From: Carnobacterium_A antarcticum | GTDB lineage: Bacteria; Bacillota; Bacilli; Lactobacillales; Carnobacteriaceae | Assembly (NCBI RefSeq): GCF_042658365.1 | Contig: NZ_JBHSQC010000006.1 | Strand: one strand, 5' to 3' | DNA: 64,000 bases | Part shown: positions 42,713 to 52,182 of the stretch, piece by piece | How positions within the stretch are numbered: position 1 is the stretch's first letter | How the letters are laid out: every line of letters begins with the position of its first letter | The notes under the pieces: generated by a model | What the model saw: the letters and a program-made list of their open reading frames with translations, nothing else | Told to the model about the DNA's origin: nothing | Database searches by the model: none | Translations under genes and position numbers: made by a program

Positions 42713-44524
42713 ATGAAATACAGTATAAATTGGGATTTAGAATCTATTTTTCCTGGAGGCAGTCGTTCAACTCAACTCCATGAAAAAATGGCTCTCCTTC
42801 AAGAACAGTTAGAGGAATTATCAAAAAATGTAACCAGTTGGAACAGTGAACAAGATGGACCTGATTTCAAACACTTTACACAATTACTAGCTTTACAAGA
42901 AAAAGTAACTTTTGGTTTGTCTCAAGTCCATACTTTTATTGAAGCTGTTCAATCTGCTGATATCAATAATAAACAAGCCAGTGCTCTATTGGGGAAAGCA
43001 TTCGAATTAAGCAGCTTTTCGAGCACGGTTCAGACAATTTTAGCTAAAAAAATAGTTGAGATACCTGACTCTGAATGGACTAACTTAACAAATCTGCCTG
43101 AGTTTCAACCGATTCAATTTGTTTTAAATGAAATAAGAACTCAAGGTAAAGAATTATTGAGTGAAGCTGAAGAGGCCTTGATCAATTCTCTTTCCATTGA
43201 TGGATTCCAAGGCTGGAGCGACCATTACGATACATTAGTTGCAACAATTGAAATTCCATTTGAAGATAAAGATGGGCATGTAACCAACTTATCTGCGGGC
43301 CAAGCCTACAATAAAATGAATGCGGATCCTGATGCTGAAGTTAGAGAACAGCTCTTTCAGAAATGGGAAGCAACTTGGTCAGCAAAAGCTCCTTTATTCA
43401 GCGATACGCTTAATCATTTAGCCGGATTTCGTTTAGCAGATTATCAAGCTCATGGCGTGACCGATTACTTAAAACGTCCGTTAGAATACAATCGAATGAA
43501 ACGTGAAACATTAGACACCATGTGGCAAGCCGTTAGCGATCATAAGCAGCCTTTTATAGATTATTTAAACCGAAAAGCCCAATTATTAGGAAAAGAAAAA
43601 TTAGCTTGGCAAGATATTGAAGCGCCTGTTTTAGTTGGGAACGCAGAACCTCAAGTTTATCCGTATGATCAAGGGGCCGAGTTCATCATCGAAAACTTCA
43701 AAAAAGTGAGTCCAAAAATGGCTGATTTTGCTCAATATGCTTTTGAACACAATTGGATCGAAGCTGAAAACCGCAGCGGCAAACGTCCTGGCGGCTACTG
43801 TGCAGAATTGCCAGAAAGCAATGAATCAAGAATTTTTATGACTTATGCCGATTCACCAAGTGAAGTTTCTACTTTAGCACACGAATTAGGCCACGCTTTC
43901 CATAGCCATGTAATGAATGACTTGCCTGCTTTAAACCAACAATATGCGATGAATGTAGCTGAAACAGCTAGTACCTTCGCTGAAATGATCGTTGCCGATG
44001 CAACTGTAAAAGAAGCTAAAACAAAAGAGGCTAAAATTGGTTTACTAGATACGAAAATTCAAAACGCATTGGCAATGTTCTTGAACATTCATGCTCGTTT
44101 TATCTTTGAATCTAATTTTTATAAAGAACGCCAAACCGGTATTGTAACAGATGAACGCTTGTCTGAGTTAATGGAGGCTGCCCAAAAAGAAGCCTATCAA
44201 GATTCTTTAAGCAGCTACCATCCGCATTTTTGGGCTAGCAAATTACACTTCTTTATTGCGGATGTGCCTTTTTATAACTTCCCTTATACGTTTGGATACC
44301 TTTTCAGTCTAGGAATCTATGCTCAGTCTCTTGAAGAAAGCCAAGGATTTGAAGAGCGTTACATCGCTTTATTGAGAGATACGGCTTCTATGTCTACGGA
44401 AGATTTGGCAATGAAACACTTAAACGCTGATTTGACTAAACCCGAATTCTGGGAGGCTGGAATAGCGATTATGAAAAATGATGTTGAAACCTTTTTGACA
44501 TTGACAGAAGATTTTTTAAATTAG
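42713..44524 (+). CDS. pepF: Oligoendopeptidase F family M3 peptidase
   Basis: A 603-residue cytoplasmic metallopeptidase. The zinc motif HELGHAFH lies near residue 390, with the distal Glu in NVAETASTFAEM. An N-terminal helical oligoendopeptidase domain precedes the catalytic M3 fold. The family digests peptides of about 7-17 residues. Start ATG 42713, with AAAGGGAG upstream and a TATAAT at about 42675 that may be its -10 box. Divergent from the mgtA leader and followed by a strong terminator, so monocistronic. Confidence 0.94.
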   Translation: MKYSINWDLESIFPGGSRSTQLHEKMALLQEQLEELSKNVTSWNSEQDGPDFKHFTQLLALQEKVTFGLSQVHTFIEAVQSADINNKQASALLGKAFELSSFSSTVQTILAKKIVEIPDSEWTNLTNLPEFQPIQFVLNEIRTQGKELLSEAEEALINSLSIDGFQGWSDHYDTLVATIEIPFEDKDGHVTNLSAGQAYNKMNADPDAEVREQLFQKWEATWSAKAPLFSDTLNHLAGFRLADYQAHGVTDYLKRPLEYNRMKRETLDTMWQAVSDHKQPFIDYLNRKAQLLGKEKLAWQDIEAPVLVGNAEPQVYPYDQGAEFIIENFKKVSPKMADFAQYAFEHNWIEAENRSGKRPGGYCAELPESNESRIFMTYADSPSEVSTLAHELGHAFHSHVMNDLPALNQQYAMNVAETASTFAEMIVADATVKEAKTKEAKIGLLDTKIQNALAMFLNIHARFIFESNFYKERQTGIVTDERLSELMEAAQKEAYQDSLSSYHPHFWASKLHFFIADVPFYNFPYTFGYLFSLGIYAQSLEESQGFEERYIALLRDTASMSTEDLAMKHLNADLTKPEFWEAGIAIMKNDVETFLTLTEDFLN

Positions 44525-44532
44525 TTTTCAAA

Positions 44533-44566
44533 TAAAACCCGTTGCTTACACGCAACGGGTTTTTTA
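44533..44566 (+). terminator. Terminator after pepF
   Basis: A 12-bp perfect stem, AAAACCCGTTGC/GCAACGGGTTTT, then TTTTTT. Confidence 0.92.
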
Positions 44567-44591
44567 TGGTGTTTTATGGAAACTGTTAAAA

Positions 44592-45482
44592 TCAACTAGG
44601 CACAAAAACAGTTATGTGAGAAGCTAACACTTCAAGAGTTAAGGGCAAGTCATCTCCTGGGTCACCGTCAATATTCGTTCCTAGTTTTTCTTTTTTAGAG
44701 ACAGCCACTTGGCCTGTTTTGAACCTTTCATATAAAACATCACGTGTATCATTCGTTTCTCCCTTAAGTAATTTAAGAAGCAAGGGTAATTTCTTTAGCA
44801 AGCTCGTTTTTTTTAATAAAACCAAATGCAAATACCCATCATCTGCTTTAGCTTCTGGTAACAGAGATGAAAAACCGCCTACTGAATTGGTGAGCGCAAC
44901 TAAAACCAATTCAGCTTCTTGTGAAAAAGTTTTTTCATCTAAGGTTAATTTGAATGAGTAGCTTTTATTCTTTTTTGCTGCTTTTAAGCCTTCCAAAATA
45001 TAAGCAAAAAAACCTAATTTAGTTTTTTGTTCTGTACTAACATTCTGAACAGCTTCAGGGATGCTTCCGATTGCAATGACATCAATAAAGTAATCATCAT
45101 TGACTTTTCCAACATCTATCTTGCATTTAGCAGCTGTAGGCAGCATGGCAATGGCTTCCGCGGGATCCATAGGAATACCAAGTGCATGACCTAAATCATT
45201 AGCAGTTCCCATAGGGATAAAACCAAAGTCAGGACGATAAGCTTCTCCTGCGATGCCATTAACACATTCGTTTATTGTGCCGTCTCCACCCATAACAAAA
45301 ACAGCTTCCACTCTATCTTTTGCTGCTTCATTAGCAAATCGTTTAGCATCTCCGGCTTTCTCAGTCTTTTTTACTATTAGTTTATCAAACATTTTCTCTA
45401 ATGTTGCTTGGGCATTTAACGCGTACTGTTCTCCTTCTTCATTTCCTGAAGAAGGATTTATGATTAATACAGCTAAGCTCAT
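44592..45482 (-). CDS. Diacylglycerol kinase-type lipid kinase (DgkB/YegS family)
   Basis: A 296-residue soluble lipid kinase. The nucleotide-binding GGDGTINECVNGIAG (starting near residue 59) and the MGTANDLGHALGIP loop are the DAGK catalytic signatures. The C-terminal beta-sandwich has the GSIPEAVQNVS and DGDPGDDLPL stretches seen in YegS/DgkB relatives. It probably phosphorylates diacylglycerol, recycling lipid left over from lipoteichoic acid synthesis; the exact lipid is inferred. Start ATG 45482, with AAAGGAGGG upstream. Confidence 0.9.
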   Translation of the reverse strand: MSLAVLIINPSSGNEEGEQYALNAQATLEKMFDKLIVKKTEKAGDAKRFANEAAKDRVEAVFVMGGDGTINECVNGIAGEAYRPDFGFIPMGTANDLGHALGIPMDPAEAIAMLPTAAKCKIDVGKVNDDYFIDVIAIGSIPEAVQNVSTEQKTKLGFFAYILEGLKAAKKNKSYSFKLTLDEKTFSQEAELVLVALTNSVGGFSSLLPEAKADDGYLHLVLLKKTSLLKKLPLLLKLLKGETNDTRDVLYERFKTGQVAVSKKEKLGTNIDGDPGDDLPLTLEVLASHITVFVPS

Positions 45483-45593
45483 TTTAGCCCTCCTTTATTC
45501 TTGGTATACCTTTCAAAAAAATAAATAATACGTTTTTTCAAAAGATTCTTTTACTCGCCTACTATCAGTATACTAAGTAAGTGTTCTTATTTA

Positions 45594-45646
45594 TACAAAA
45601 AAGACCCGAACAAAACCATGGCTGGCCTTATTCGAGTCTTTTTATT
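45594..45646 (-). terminator. Terminator after the NlpC/P60 gene
   Basis: The stem AAAAAGAC-CGAA/TTCG-GTCTTTTT with a 20-nt loop and a T run on the minus strand, about 20 nt after the stop. Confidence 0.8.
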
Positions 45647-45659
45647 TTCATTATTGTTT

Positions 45660-47159
45660 TTAATAACGTCCGTAACCGACAACTTTGCTTGCCCAATATC
45701 CAGAAGTATATGAAGCATAGGCAACACCGGTACTGCTTTGAGAGCCAACAAATTGTCCGCCGCCAGAAACGATTCCTACGTGGTCAATAGTTGAACCACC
45801 AAGTGAGAAGAACACTAAGTCTCCTGCTTGTGGGTTAGATACTTTCGTTGATGCATTGTATTGTGCAGAAGCTACACGCGGCAAGTTGATGCCCGCTTTA
45901 GCAAAAACATACGATGTAAAACCAGAACAATCAAAACCTGAGGTTGTTGTACCGCCCCATAAATATGGTGTTCCTAACACGCTATTTGCAGTAGACTGCA
46001 ATGCAGACCATGAAGTTCCGCCTGTTGAAGGAGCTGGAGCTGGTGTTGGTGCCGGTTTTGGTTTTGGTTTAGACACTGGTTTACTAGGCGCTGGCGTAGT
46101 TGCAGCAGTGTTATTCGAGTTAGAGCTATTCGAACTAGACGAATTCGAACTAGTCGTATTTGAGTTAGCTGTTGTTGCTGGATTACTATTCGTTGATGCA
46201 GGTTGAGACGCTGTTTCCGTACTTGGAGCTGGTGTTTCTGCTTGTACTTCTGTTACAGCTTCGTCATTGCTTTGTTCTGAAGTTGCCGCAGATGCAGTTT
46301 CGTTTGCTGCTACTTCAGTAGAAGCGGCTTCTGTTGCAGCTGCTTCTTCAGCTTTTTCTTCTTCAACTTTTTTCTGTTCAAAAGCTACTTGGACAGCTTT
46401 TTCTGCAGCCGCTTGAGCTGTAGTATATTCAGTAACAGCATTTTCTGCAGCTGTTTTTTGAGCTAAGAAAGCATCTTTATCTTCTTGAGCCGTGGCCATT
46501 TCAGAAGCGAGTTGCGAAACAACTACTTCTTTTTCCAACATTTGTTGCTCAAGAGAACTTTGTGCATCTTCCAGCTGAGCAGCTAATGCATTTTGTTGAA
46601 CGATTGTTTGTTCCGTTGCTGTTTTCTTTTCAATCACTAATTTTTGATCGGCTACTTGTTCTTCAACAAGGTTTTTATTGGCATCTACTAATTTACTAAC
46701 CACATCTAAGCGGCCTACTACGTCTACTAAAGACTCTGCTTCAATGACGAATTCTATGTAGTTTTGAGTATCTCCATTAGTTTGGACTGTTCGAGCTTGT
46801 TGATCCAATTGTTCATTTCGTTGTTCAATTTTTTCTTCTAGTGCTTCAATTTCTGTTTTCAACGTATCCATTTCTTTTTGAGATTTTTGGATATCAGCTA
46901 CTAATTTTTGAGATTTTTCTTTATTTACACTAATAGTATTATTGATTGTTTCTAATTGCTCTTGTGTAGTAATTTTTTCTGTTGCTAAACCATTTATTTT
47001 TTGTTCTGCTTCTTCAATATTTTTTTTATTTTGGTTTACTTTTTGTTCTGCTTCTTCGATTTTGTCTGTATAGGATTCAGCACCAACCGCTGTTGGCAAT
47101 ATAAGAGAGCTAAAAGTCATTGTTCCTAAAATAGCAATTGAAAGTAATTTTTTATTCAC
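45660..47159 (-). CDS. Secreted peptidoglycan hydrolase, coiled coil plus NlpC/P60 (PcsB/CwlO-like)
   Basis: A 499-residue exported protein. A signal peptide (cleavage probably after AVGA, near residue 27) is followed by a long coiled coil (about 30-260), a low-complexity Ser/Asn/Thr then Pro/Lys linker (about 270-385) and a C-terminal NlpC/P60 endopeptidase domain with catalytic Cys in DCSGF (about residue 411) and His in DHVGI. Proteins of this layout (PcsB, CwlO, P45) are activated by FtsEX at the membrane. I use GTG 47159, which has TTTGGAGG 8-12 nt upstream; ATG 47183 overlaps that site. No FtsEX genes are in the window. Confidence 0.92.
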   Translation of the reverse strand: MNKKLLSIAILGTMTFSSLILPTAVGAESYTDKIEEAEQKVNQNKKNIEEAEQKINGLATEKITTQEQLETINNTISVNKEKSQKLVADIQKSQKEMDTLKTEIEALEEKIEQRNEQLDQQARTVQTNGDTQNYIEFVIEAESLVDVVGRLDVVSKLVDANKNLVEEQVADQKLVIEKKTATEQTIVQQNALAAQLEDAQSSLEQQMLEKEVVVSQLASEMATAQEDKDAFLAQKTAAENAVTEYTTAQAAAEKAVQVAFEQKKVEEEKAEEAAATEAASTEVAANETASAATSEQSNDEAVTEVQAETPAPSTETASQPASTNSNPATTANSNTTSSNSSSSNSSNSNNTAATTPAPSKPVSKPKPKPAPTPAPAPSTGGTSWSALQSTANSVLGTPYLWGGTTTSGFDCSGFTSYVFAKAGINLPRVASAQYNASTKVSNPQAGDLVFFSLGGSTIDHVGIVSGGGQFVGSQSSTGVAYASYTSGYWASKVVGYGRY

Positions 47160-47225
47160 TAGTCTCTTTCCTCCAAATTTCATTTTTTAATCTTAAGTAA
47201 AATTTACTCTTACTTCACAAGTCAT

Positions 47226-47234
47226 AGTATAACA
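47226..47234 (-). promoter_or_regulatory. Extended -10 promoter of the NlpC/P60 gene
   Basis: TGTTATACT (TATACT at 47231-47226) lies about 67 nt before the GTG start. No good -35 box. Confidence 0.45.
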
Positions 47235-47348
47235 TGAAAGACAAGTCAGTAAGGTTTCGTTTAGATTACAATTAAGTGTCAACACTTTTAACGTTCTTTG
47301 TCTGATTATTCCTCTTCTTCTTCATTCTCCTCTTGTAAAGCATAGGTT

Positions 47349-47906
47349 TTATTTAAATTGACAACCTGCTTCATGATCGTTAATCAACCCAGCAGCTTGC
47401 AAGTAAGCATAACACGTCACTGGTCCAATAAAAGAAAAGTTTCTTTTTTTCATATCTGCTGCAAGTTTTTCGGATAATTCAGTTTTCACAGGAATTTGTT
47501 CCCCAGTGCTGTAGTGATTGACGATTGGTTGATAATCCACAAAAGACCATAAGTAGCGATCAAAGGTTCCCCATTCTTCTTGAACCGCTAAAAAGGATCG
47601 TGCGTTTTTGATAATGGCTTTTATTTTTAATTTATGGCGTATAATGCCGGGATTAGCCAGCAGTTCTTCTATTTTTAGTTGATCATAAATTTGGATTTTT
47701 AGTGGATCAAACCCATCTAAAGCCTCACGGTAATTCTCTCTTTTCGCTAATATAGTAGACCAGCTCAAACCAGCTTGCATGGTTTCAAGAATCAGTAATT
47801 CAAACAACTCTTTGTCATCATGATGTGGCTTCCCCCATTCATAATCATGGTAATGTTGATCTAATGGCGTTTTTGTTGCCCAAGTACATCGCATCCTATC
47901 GTTCAT
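47349..47906 (-). CDS. tag: DNA-3-methyladenine glycosylase I
   Basis: A 185-residue base-excision enzyme that removes 3-methyladenine. The start MRCTWATK, HDYEWGKPHHDDKELFELL (partly quoted), MQAGLSW and the C-terminal FIGPVTCYAYLQAAGLINDH plus C are all Tag signatures. The four zinc ligands (Cys near residue 7, His near 20, His near 178, Cys near 182) are all present. The start is uncertain between ATG 47906 and ATG 47894; the second fits other Tag proteins better. Confidence 0.93.
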   Translation of the reverse strand: MNDRMRCTWATKTPLDQHYHDYEWGKPHHDDKELFELLILETMQAGLSWSTILAKRENYREALDGFDPLKIQIYDQLKIEELLANPGIIRHKLKIKAIIKNARSFLAVQEEWGTFDRYLWSFVDYQPIVNHYSTGEQIPVKTELSEKLAADMKKRNFSFIGPVTCYAYLQAAGLINDHEAGCQFK

Positions 47907-48016
47907 CCTTTCTATCTTCCTGTCTTTTACGATCGGTTTAGTGCATTGATTTTTTTAAATCGGGTCAGCTCAATTCATTTTAGCTTAAAAAAACACTCTC
48001 TGCTATTTTTTAGGCC

Positions 48017-48046
48017 TTGCTTTCTTAAAATAAGTTAGTGTATAAT
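48017..48046 (+). promoter_or_regulatory. Sigma-A promoter of trhO
   Basis: TTGCTT (48017-48022), 18-nt spacer, TATAAT (48041-48046), 68 nt before the trhO ATG. Confidence 0.75.
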
Positions 48047-48113
48047 ATAGTGTCAGATAGTTTGTTTATTTCATTATAAAGTTTATTAAGTAAGTTATTT
48101 AGGAGGATTTACA

Positions 48114-49082
48114 ATGTCTAAAGATTATCGTGTATTGCTTTATTACCAATATGTTCTTATTGAAGACCCAGAGCAATTTACAAAAGACCATTTAGCATTT
48201 TGTAAAGAAATTGGTTTAAAAGGTAGAATCTTAATCGCTTCAGAAGGTATCAATGGCACCGTTTCGGGAACGTTCGAACAAACTCAACGTTACATGGATG
48301 AAATGCATGCTGATACTCGTTTTGCTGATATGGTTTTTAAAATTGATGAAGAAAGTACAGAAGCTTTCAAAAAAATGCATGTTCGCCACCGGCAAGAATT
48401 AGTTACATTAAACTTAGAAGATGACATCGACCCCAATGAAATCACAGGGGAATATTTGGACCCTAAAGCCTTCCGGGAAGCCATTTTAGATGAAGGTACA
48501 ATTGTCATTGATGCGCGTAATGATTATGAATATGATTTAGGGCACTTCAGAGGTGCAGTTCGACCGGATATCCGCTCTTTTCGTGAACTCCCTCAATGGA
48601 TTCGCGACAATAAAGAAGAGTTCATGGATAAACGTGTTGTAACTTATTGTACAGGCGGGATCCGTTGTGAAAAGTTTTCAGGTTGGCTAGTCAAAGAAGG
48701 ATTTAAAGATGTCGGTCAATTACATGGCGGCATTGCTACGTATGGTAAAGATCCTGAAGTCCAAGGCGAGTTATGGGACGGTCAAATGTATGTATTCGAT
48801 AGTCGAATCAGTGTACCTGTAAACCAAAAAGAACATGTGATTGTTGGTCGGGATTGGTTTGATGGTTCTCCTTGCGAACGGTATGTTAACTGTGCAAACC
48901 CTAAGTGCAATCGTCAAATTTTAACTTCAGTTGAAAACGAGCACAAATACTTGCGCGGCTGTTGTTACGATTGCCGAGTTGCATCAGAGAATTTGTATGT
49001 AAAACACAATCATCTAAGCCAAGAGGAAGTTAGTGAGCGTTTAGCTGAAATTGGCGAAATATTGCCAACTTCTAACTTCTAA
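48114..49082 (+). CDS. trhO: tRNA uridine(34) hydroxylase, rhodanese-like
   Basis: A 322-residue rhodanese-fold protein (UPF0176). The N-terminal acylphosphatase-like part is followed by the rhodanese domain with active-site Cys in YCTGGIRCEKFSGW (about residue 179) and by a C-terminal Cys-rich region (CANPKCN, then GCCYDC). TrhO hydroxylates U34 of certain tRNAs with oxygen, the first step toward 5-methoxyuridine. Start ATG 48114, with AGGAGG 8 nt upstream. Monocistronic between its own promoter and terminator. Confidence 0.94.
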   Translation: MSKDYRVLLYYQYVLIEDPEQFTKDHLAFCKEIGLKGRILIASEGINGTVSGTFEQTQRYMDEMHADTRFADMVFKIDEESTEAFKKMHVRHRQELVTLNLEDDIDPNEITGEYLDPKAFREAILDEGTIVIDARNDYEYDLGHFRGAVRPDIRSFRELPQWIRDNKEEFMDKRVVTYCTGGIRCEKFSGWLVKEGFKDVGQLHGGIATYGKDPEVQGELWDGQMYVFDSRISVPVNQKEHVIVGRDWFDGSPCERYVNCANPKCNRQILTSVENEHKYLRGCCYDCRVASENLYVKHNHLSQEEVSERLAEIGEILPTSNF

Positions 49083-49125
49083 AAAATAAGGAACTGGGAC
49101 TTATCCCAGTTCCTTATTTTTATAC
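49082..49125 (+). terminator. Terminator after trhO
   Basis: An 18-bp stem, AAAATAAGGAACTGGGA/TCCCAGTTCCTTATTTT, touching the trhO stop; active in either direction by its T runs. Confidence 0.9.
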
Positions 49126-49166
49126 AATTTTTTCGGTGCAATCATATTTTTTATTGCCTGCTTTTA

Positions 49167-49970
49167 TTATCCTAAAATCAGCGCATCATCACTAACACGA
49201 TTGCCGCTGTTTTTATGAAACAATTCCAATAAATCAGGAACTGTCATTTTCTTCTTTTCAACACCCGAAACATCAACAACAATTTGCCCATTATGCAACA
49301 TAATCAACCGGTTGCCATATTCAATCGCATTTTCCATATTATGTGTGATCATCATGGCTGTCAATTTTTCTTCTTGAACGATTTTATCGGTCAACTCTAA
49401 TACCATCTGACTTGTTTTAGGATCTAGAGCTGCCGTATGCTCATCTAAAAGAAGCAACTTCGGTGTTTCTAAAGTAGCCATCAACAATGTTAACGCTTGG
49501 CGTTGCCCGCCAGATAATAAACCAACTTCCATTTTCAAGCGGTTTTCTAGCCCTAAATCTAGTTGTCTCAATCGTTTTCTAAATAGTGTCCGTTGCTTTT
49601 CTTTAACACCTAACGAGAGCCCTCTTCTTTTCCCGCGATTATAAGCAACAGCTAAATTTTCTTCAATGCTTAATCTTGTGGCCGTCCCCATTTTAGGATC
49701 TTGGAAAACACGACCGATATGTTTCGACCGTTCTGCTGTTTTTTTGTATGTCACGTCTTCCCCATCTAAGAAAATGCGCCCTTCATCAACAAAGAAGCTC
49801 CCTGCAATACTATTTAATAACGTTGATTTCCCTGCTCCGTTTCCACCAATGATCGTCACAAATTCTTCTTCTTTAATCGTTAAATCCAACCCTTTTAACA
49901 CATGGTTTTCATTGATCGTTCCTGTCTCAAAGCTTTTGTGAATAGCTTGTACTTCTAGGATAGCAGCCAT
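49167..49970 (-). CDS. ABC transporter ATPase (TrpZ/YcjZ-like)
   Basis: A 267-residue ABC ATPase. Walker A GGNGAGKST, Q-loop, signature LLSGGQRQAL and Walker B LLLLDEHTAALDPKT are intact; the Glu-His (DEHTAALD) rather than DEPTxGLD variant is typical for the ATPase working with DUF534-type binding proteins. Start ATG 49970, with AAAGGGG upstream; an extension to 49997 is not supported. It follows the permease gene by one base and is the last gene of the operon. Confidence 0.9.
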   Translation of the reverse strand: MAAILEVQAIHKSFETGTINENHVLKGLDLTIKEEEFVTIIGGNGAGKSTLLNSIAGSFFVDEGRIFLDGEDVTYKKTAERSKHIGRVFQDPKMGTATRLSIEENLAVAYNRGKRRGLSLGVKEKQRTLFRKRLRQLDLGLENRLKMEVGLLSGGQRQALTLLMATLETPKLLLLDEHTAALDPKTSQMVLELTDKIVQEEKLTAMMITHNMENAIEYGNRLIMLHNGQIVVDVSGVEKKKMTVPDLLELFHKNSGNRVSDDALILG

Positions 49971-49971
49971 T

Positions 49972-50877
49972 TTATTGTACCCCTTTCTTTTTTGCATATG
50001 GAGATTTTTTCAAGATTTTTCCAGACTTCTTTTTCAGCAAGGGTGTTGAAAGAGCAATCGCTAAAATCAGTGCTGAAAACAATTTGATATCTTGAGGATC
50101 AACTCCCAGCTGCAGCACCAAATCGATGATCAAGCGGTAAACCACAGCTCCAATAACGATCGTCACTAAACGTTTTGCAAATGATAAGTTATGGAAGATG
50201 ACTTCTCCGATAATAACGGAAGCCAATCCAATAACGATTGTGCCAATTCCCATGCCAATATCCGCATAACTATTGTTTTGCGCAATCAATGCACCGGACA
50301 AAGCAATCAAGCCATTACTCAACATATACCCGATAATTTTCATAGCATTAGTATGAATGCCATTTGCTTCACTCATGTCTTCATTGTCTCCTGTTGAGCG
50401 AATAGCTAAGCCTGTTTCCGTATTAAAAAATAAGTATAAAACTAAAATCACCAGCAGTGCTACCAGTGCTCCAACTGCTAATACAGCTGTCCGGCTGTTC
50501 AAACCAAAGCTTTGCATAGTCCGCATCAATGTTCCTTGTCCAAGTAGCGTCACGTTAGCTTTTCCCATGATTCTTAAATTAATGGAATAGAGAGCCGTCA
50601 TTGTCAGTATTCCGGTCAGTAGAGCGGGAATTTTCAGTACTGTATGCAAAAGTCCAGATACCGTTCCGGCCAACATCCCCGCAATCAGTGCTGCAATGGT
50701 AGAAAGCCAAGGCGGAATTCCAGCAACGATCAGACTGGCACAGACAGCTGCCCCTAATGGAAAACTACCTTCAGCTGTTAAATCGGCAATATCTAAAATT
50801 CGAAAAGTTAAATACACTCCGATTGCCATGACCGACCATAATAACCCTTGTGAAATACTTGATAATATTATACTCAT
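49972..50877 (-). CDS. ABC transporter permease (TrpY-like)
   Basis: A 301-residue permease of the BPD_transp_2 family, with eight or so hydrophobic segments and a basic C-terminus (KKKSGKILKKSPYAKKKG). The motif IADLTAEGSFPLGAA near residue 30 and STGDNEDMSEANGI in a cytoplasmic loop fit the permease partners of PF04392 binding proteins. ATG 50877, with GGGGAG upstream; 27 nt after the binding-protein gene. Confidence 0.9.
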   Translation of the reverse strand: MSIILSSISQGLLWSVMAIGVYLTFRILDIADLTAEGSFPLGAAVCASLIVAGIPPWLSTIAALIAGMLAGTVSGLLHTVLKIPALLTGILTMTALYSINLRIMGKANVTLLGQGTLMRTMQSFGLNSRTAVLAVGALVALLVILVLYLFFNTETGLAIRSTGDNEDMSEANGIHTNAMKIIGYMLSNGLIALSGALIAQNNSYADIGMGIGTIVIGLASVIIGEVIFHNLSFAKRLVTIVIGAVVYRLIIDLVLQLGVDPQDIKLFSALILAIALSTPLLKKKSGKILKKSPYAKKKGVQ

Positions 50878-50904
50878 AACTGTAAAACTCCCCTTTTTTC
50901 TTCC

Positions 50905-51870
50905 TTATTCCGGACTGACAATACTTGCCGGATCGATTCCTAAAGCTTCAGCGATTTCTTCATTAATAACGAGTTCCAATTTATTCGATGTTTCTACGGG
51001 CAGTTCAGCTGGATCTGCTCCATCTTTAATAATTTTCAATGCCATCTTGGCCGTTTGTCTTCCTAAGTCTTCATAATTGATTCCATAGGTAGCTAAAGCT
51101 CCCGTTTCAACCATCTCTGCTGCACCGGCTACAACTGGTAATTGATACTCCAGAGTAATTTCTTTGATCGTCGGCATTGTGCTGGCCATTGTATTATCCG
51201 TTGGAATATAAACTGCCTCAACTTCTTGAGCTAGTGTGGTCATAACTTGCTGCACATCATTCGTTGTCGTTACAGTCAATACCTTTACATCTACTCCTTT
51301 GGCTTCAATTGATTTTTGGGCCATGTCTGCTTGGATTTTCGAATTAGGTTCACTCGAATTGTAAATGATGCCAACTGTATTTGCTTCAGGTGCAATGGAT
51401 AGTAATAAGGCTACTTGTTCTTCGATAGGAACAATATCGCTTGTCCCTGAAATATTCAGTCCTGGCTCTTCGTTGCTTTCTACTAAACCAGCATCAACTG
51501 GATCAGTAACGGCTGTAAACAAGATCGGATCTTCTGTAGTTACATTGGCTAACGCTTGAGCTGCCGGAGTTGCAATGGCTAAAATAGCATCATTTTCACC
51601 AACTAAGCGTTCACTCATGCTTTGCAAGTTGGCTTGATCTCCTTGTGCATTTTGATAGTCAACCGTTAAATTTTCTCCTTCAACATAACCTTCTTCTTCT
51701 AATTCTTTCAAAAACCCTTCACGAGCTGATGATAATGAATCATGCTCCATATATTGTAAAATTCCAATAGCCATTTCGTTATCTTGACCGCTCTCGGTCG
51801 AATTCCCACATGCTGCTAATACCAAGCCTGTTGCTAACGTTATTAATCCCATTGCTAACTGTTTCTTCAT
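50905..51870 (-). CDS. ABC transporter substrate-binding lipoprotein (TrpX-like, PF04392)
   Basis: A 321-residue lipoprotein. The signal peptide ends in VLAACGNS (lipobox Cys about residue 21). The mature part is a type I binding fold with AIGILQYMEHDSLSSAREGF and AVTDPVDAGLVES, marks of the ABC_sub_bind (DUF534) family, whose TrpX members in streptococci take up tryptophan or related compounds. Its operon leader contains a short ORF coding for YFFSYF and a terminator, suggesting that tyrosine/phenylalanine supply controls it; the ligand is therefore proposed to be an aromatic amino acid or a precursor. Confidence 0.9.
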   Translation of the reverse strand: MKKQLAMGLITLATGLVLAACGNSTESGQDNEMAIGILQYMEHDSLSSAREGFLKELEEEGYVEGENLTVDYQNAQGDQANLQSMSERLVGENDAILAIATPAAQALANVTTEDPILFTAVTDPVDAGLVESNEEPGLNISGTSDIVPIEEQVALLLSIAPEANTVGIIYNSSEPNSKIQADMAQKSIEAKGVDVKVLTVTTTNDVQQVMTTLAQEVEAVYIPTDNTMASTMPTIKEITLEYQLPVVAGAAEMVETGALATYGINYEDLGRQTAKMALKIIKDGADPAELPVETSNKLELVINEEIAEALGIDPASIVSPE

Positions 51871-51960
51871 TATATTTTCCTCCTAGATTAACGTTCTTTT
51901 TCTTGCTTTGCTTCACGGTACCTCAATTTTCCTTTTCGGCCTAAAAAAGAAAATATAAAA

Positions 51961-52006
51961 AATTAAAACCCCCACTTAGATTTAGTACAATCTAAGTGGG
52001 GGTTTG
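51961..52006 (-). terminator. Leader terminator of the TrpXYZ-like operon
   Basis: A perfect 17-bp stem, AAACCCCCACTTAGATT (52005-51989) with AATCTAAGTGGGGGTTT (51982-51966), loop GTACTA, then TTTTAATTTTTT. It lies between promoter and first gene, about 95 nt before the ATG, so it must be conditional. Confidence 0.92.
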
Positions 52007-52040
52007 GGATTATTTTTATAAAAAAAATAAGCTCATCATA

Positions 52041-52182
52041 CATCACCTAGACTTCACTATCATCTATGTGACGCATTAAGCTCAATACAAAATGCTTTAG
52101 CCATCATAGATACAAACATCGCTGTTTCCTGTTTGCATCCATAATAAATTATGTTTACAAACAGTCTATAAAATAGCTAAAG
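52041..52182 (-). promoter_or_regulatory. Alternative-pairing attenuator segments
   Basis: Segment 1, inside the leader ORF: CTTTAGC, TATAGA and CTGTTTG (52182-52158). Segment 2: CAAACAG, TCTATG and GCTAAAG (52135-52095). Segment 3: CATAGAT (52068-52062), able to pair either with ATCTATG of segment 2 or, as CGTCACATAGA, with segment 4, TCTAGGTGATG (52051-52041). Segment 4 can instead pair as AGTCTAGGTG with CACTTAGATT of the terminator's first arm. The chain predicts that unfolding of 1:2 prevents termination. Confidence 0.65.

Noticed and set aside
45856..46206. 116-residue Gly/Val-rich ORF on the plus strand within the NlpC/P60 gene
   Set aside because: It mirrors the Pro/Ser/Asn linker of the real gene on the other strand.
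51914..51924. GAGGTACCGTG on the minus strand, a T-box-like core before the TrpX-like gene
   Set aside because: A T-box core sits before or within its terminator and needs Stem I with a specifier loop. Here it follows the terminator, differs from AGGGTGGNACCGCG and no Stem I features are seen.
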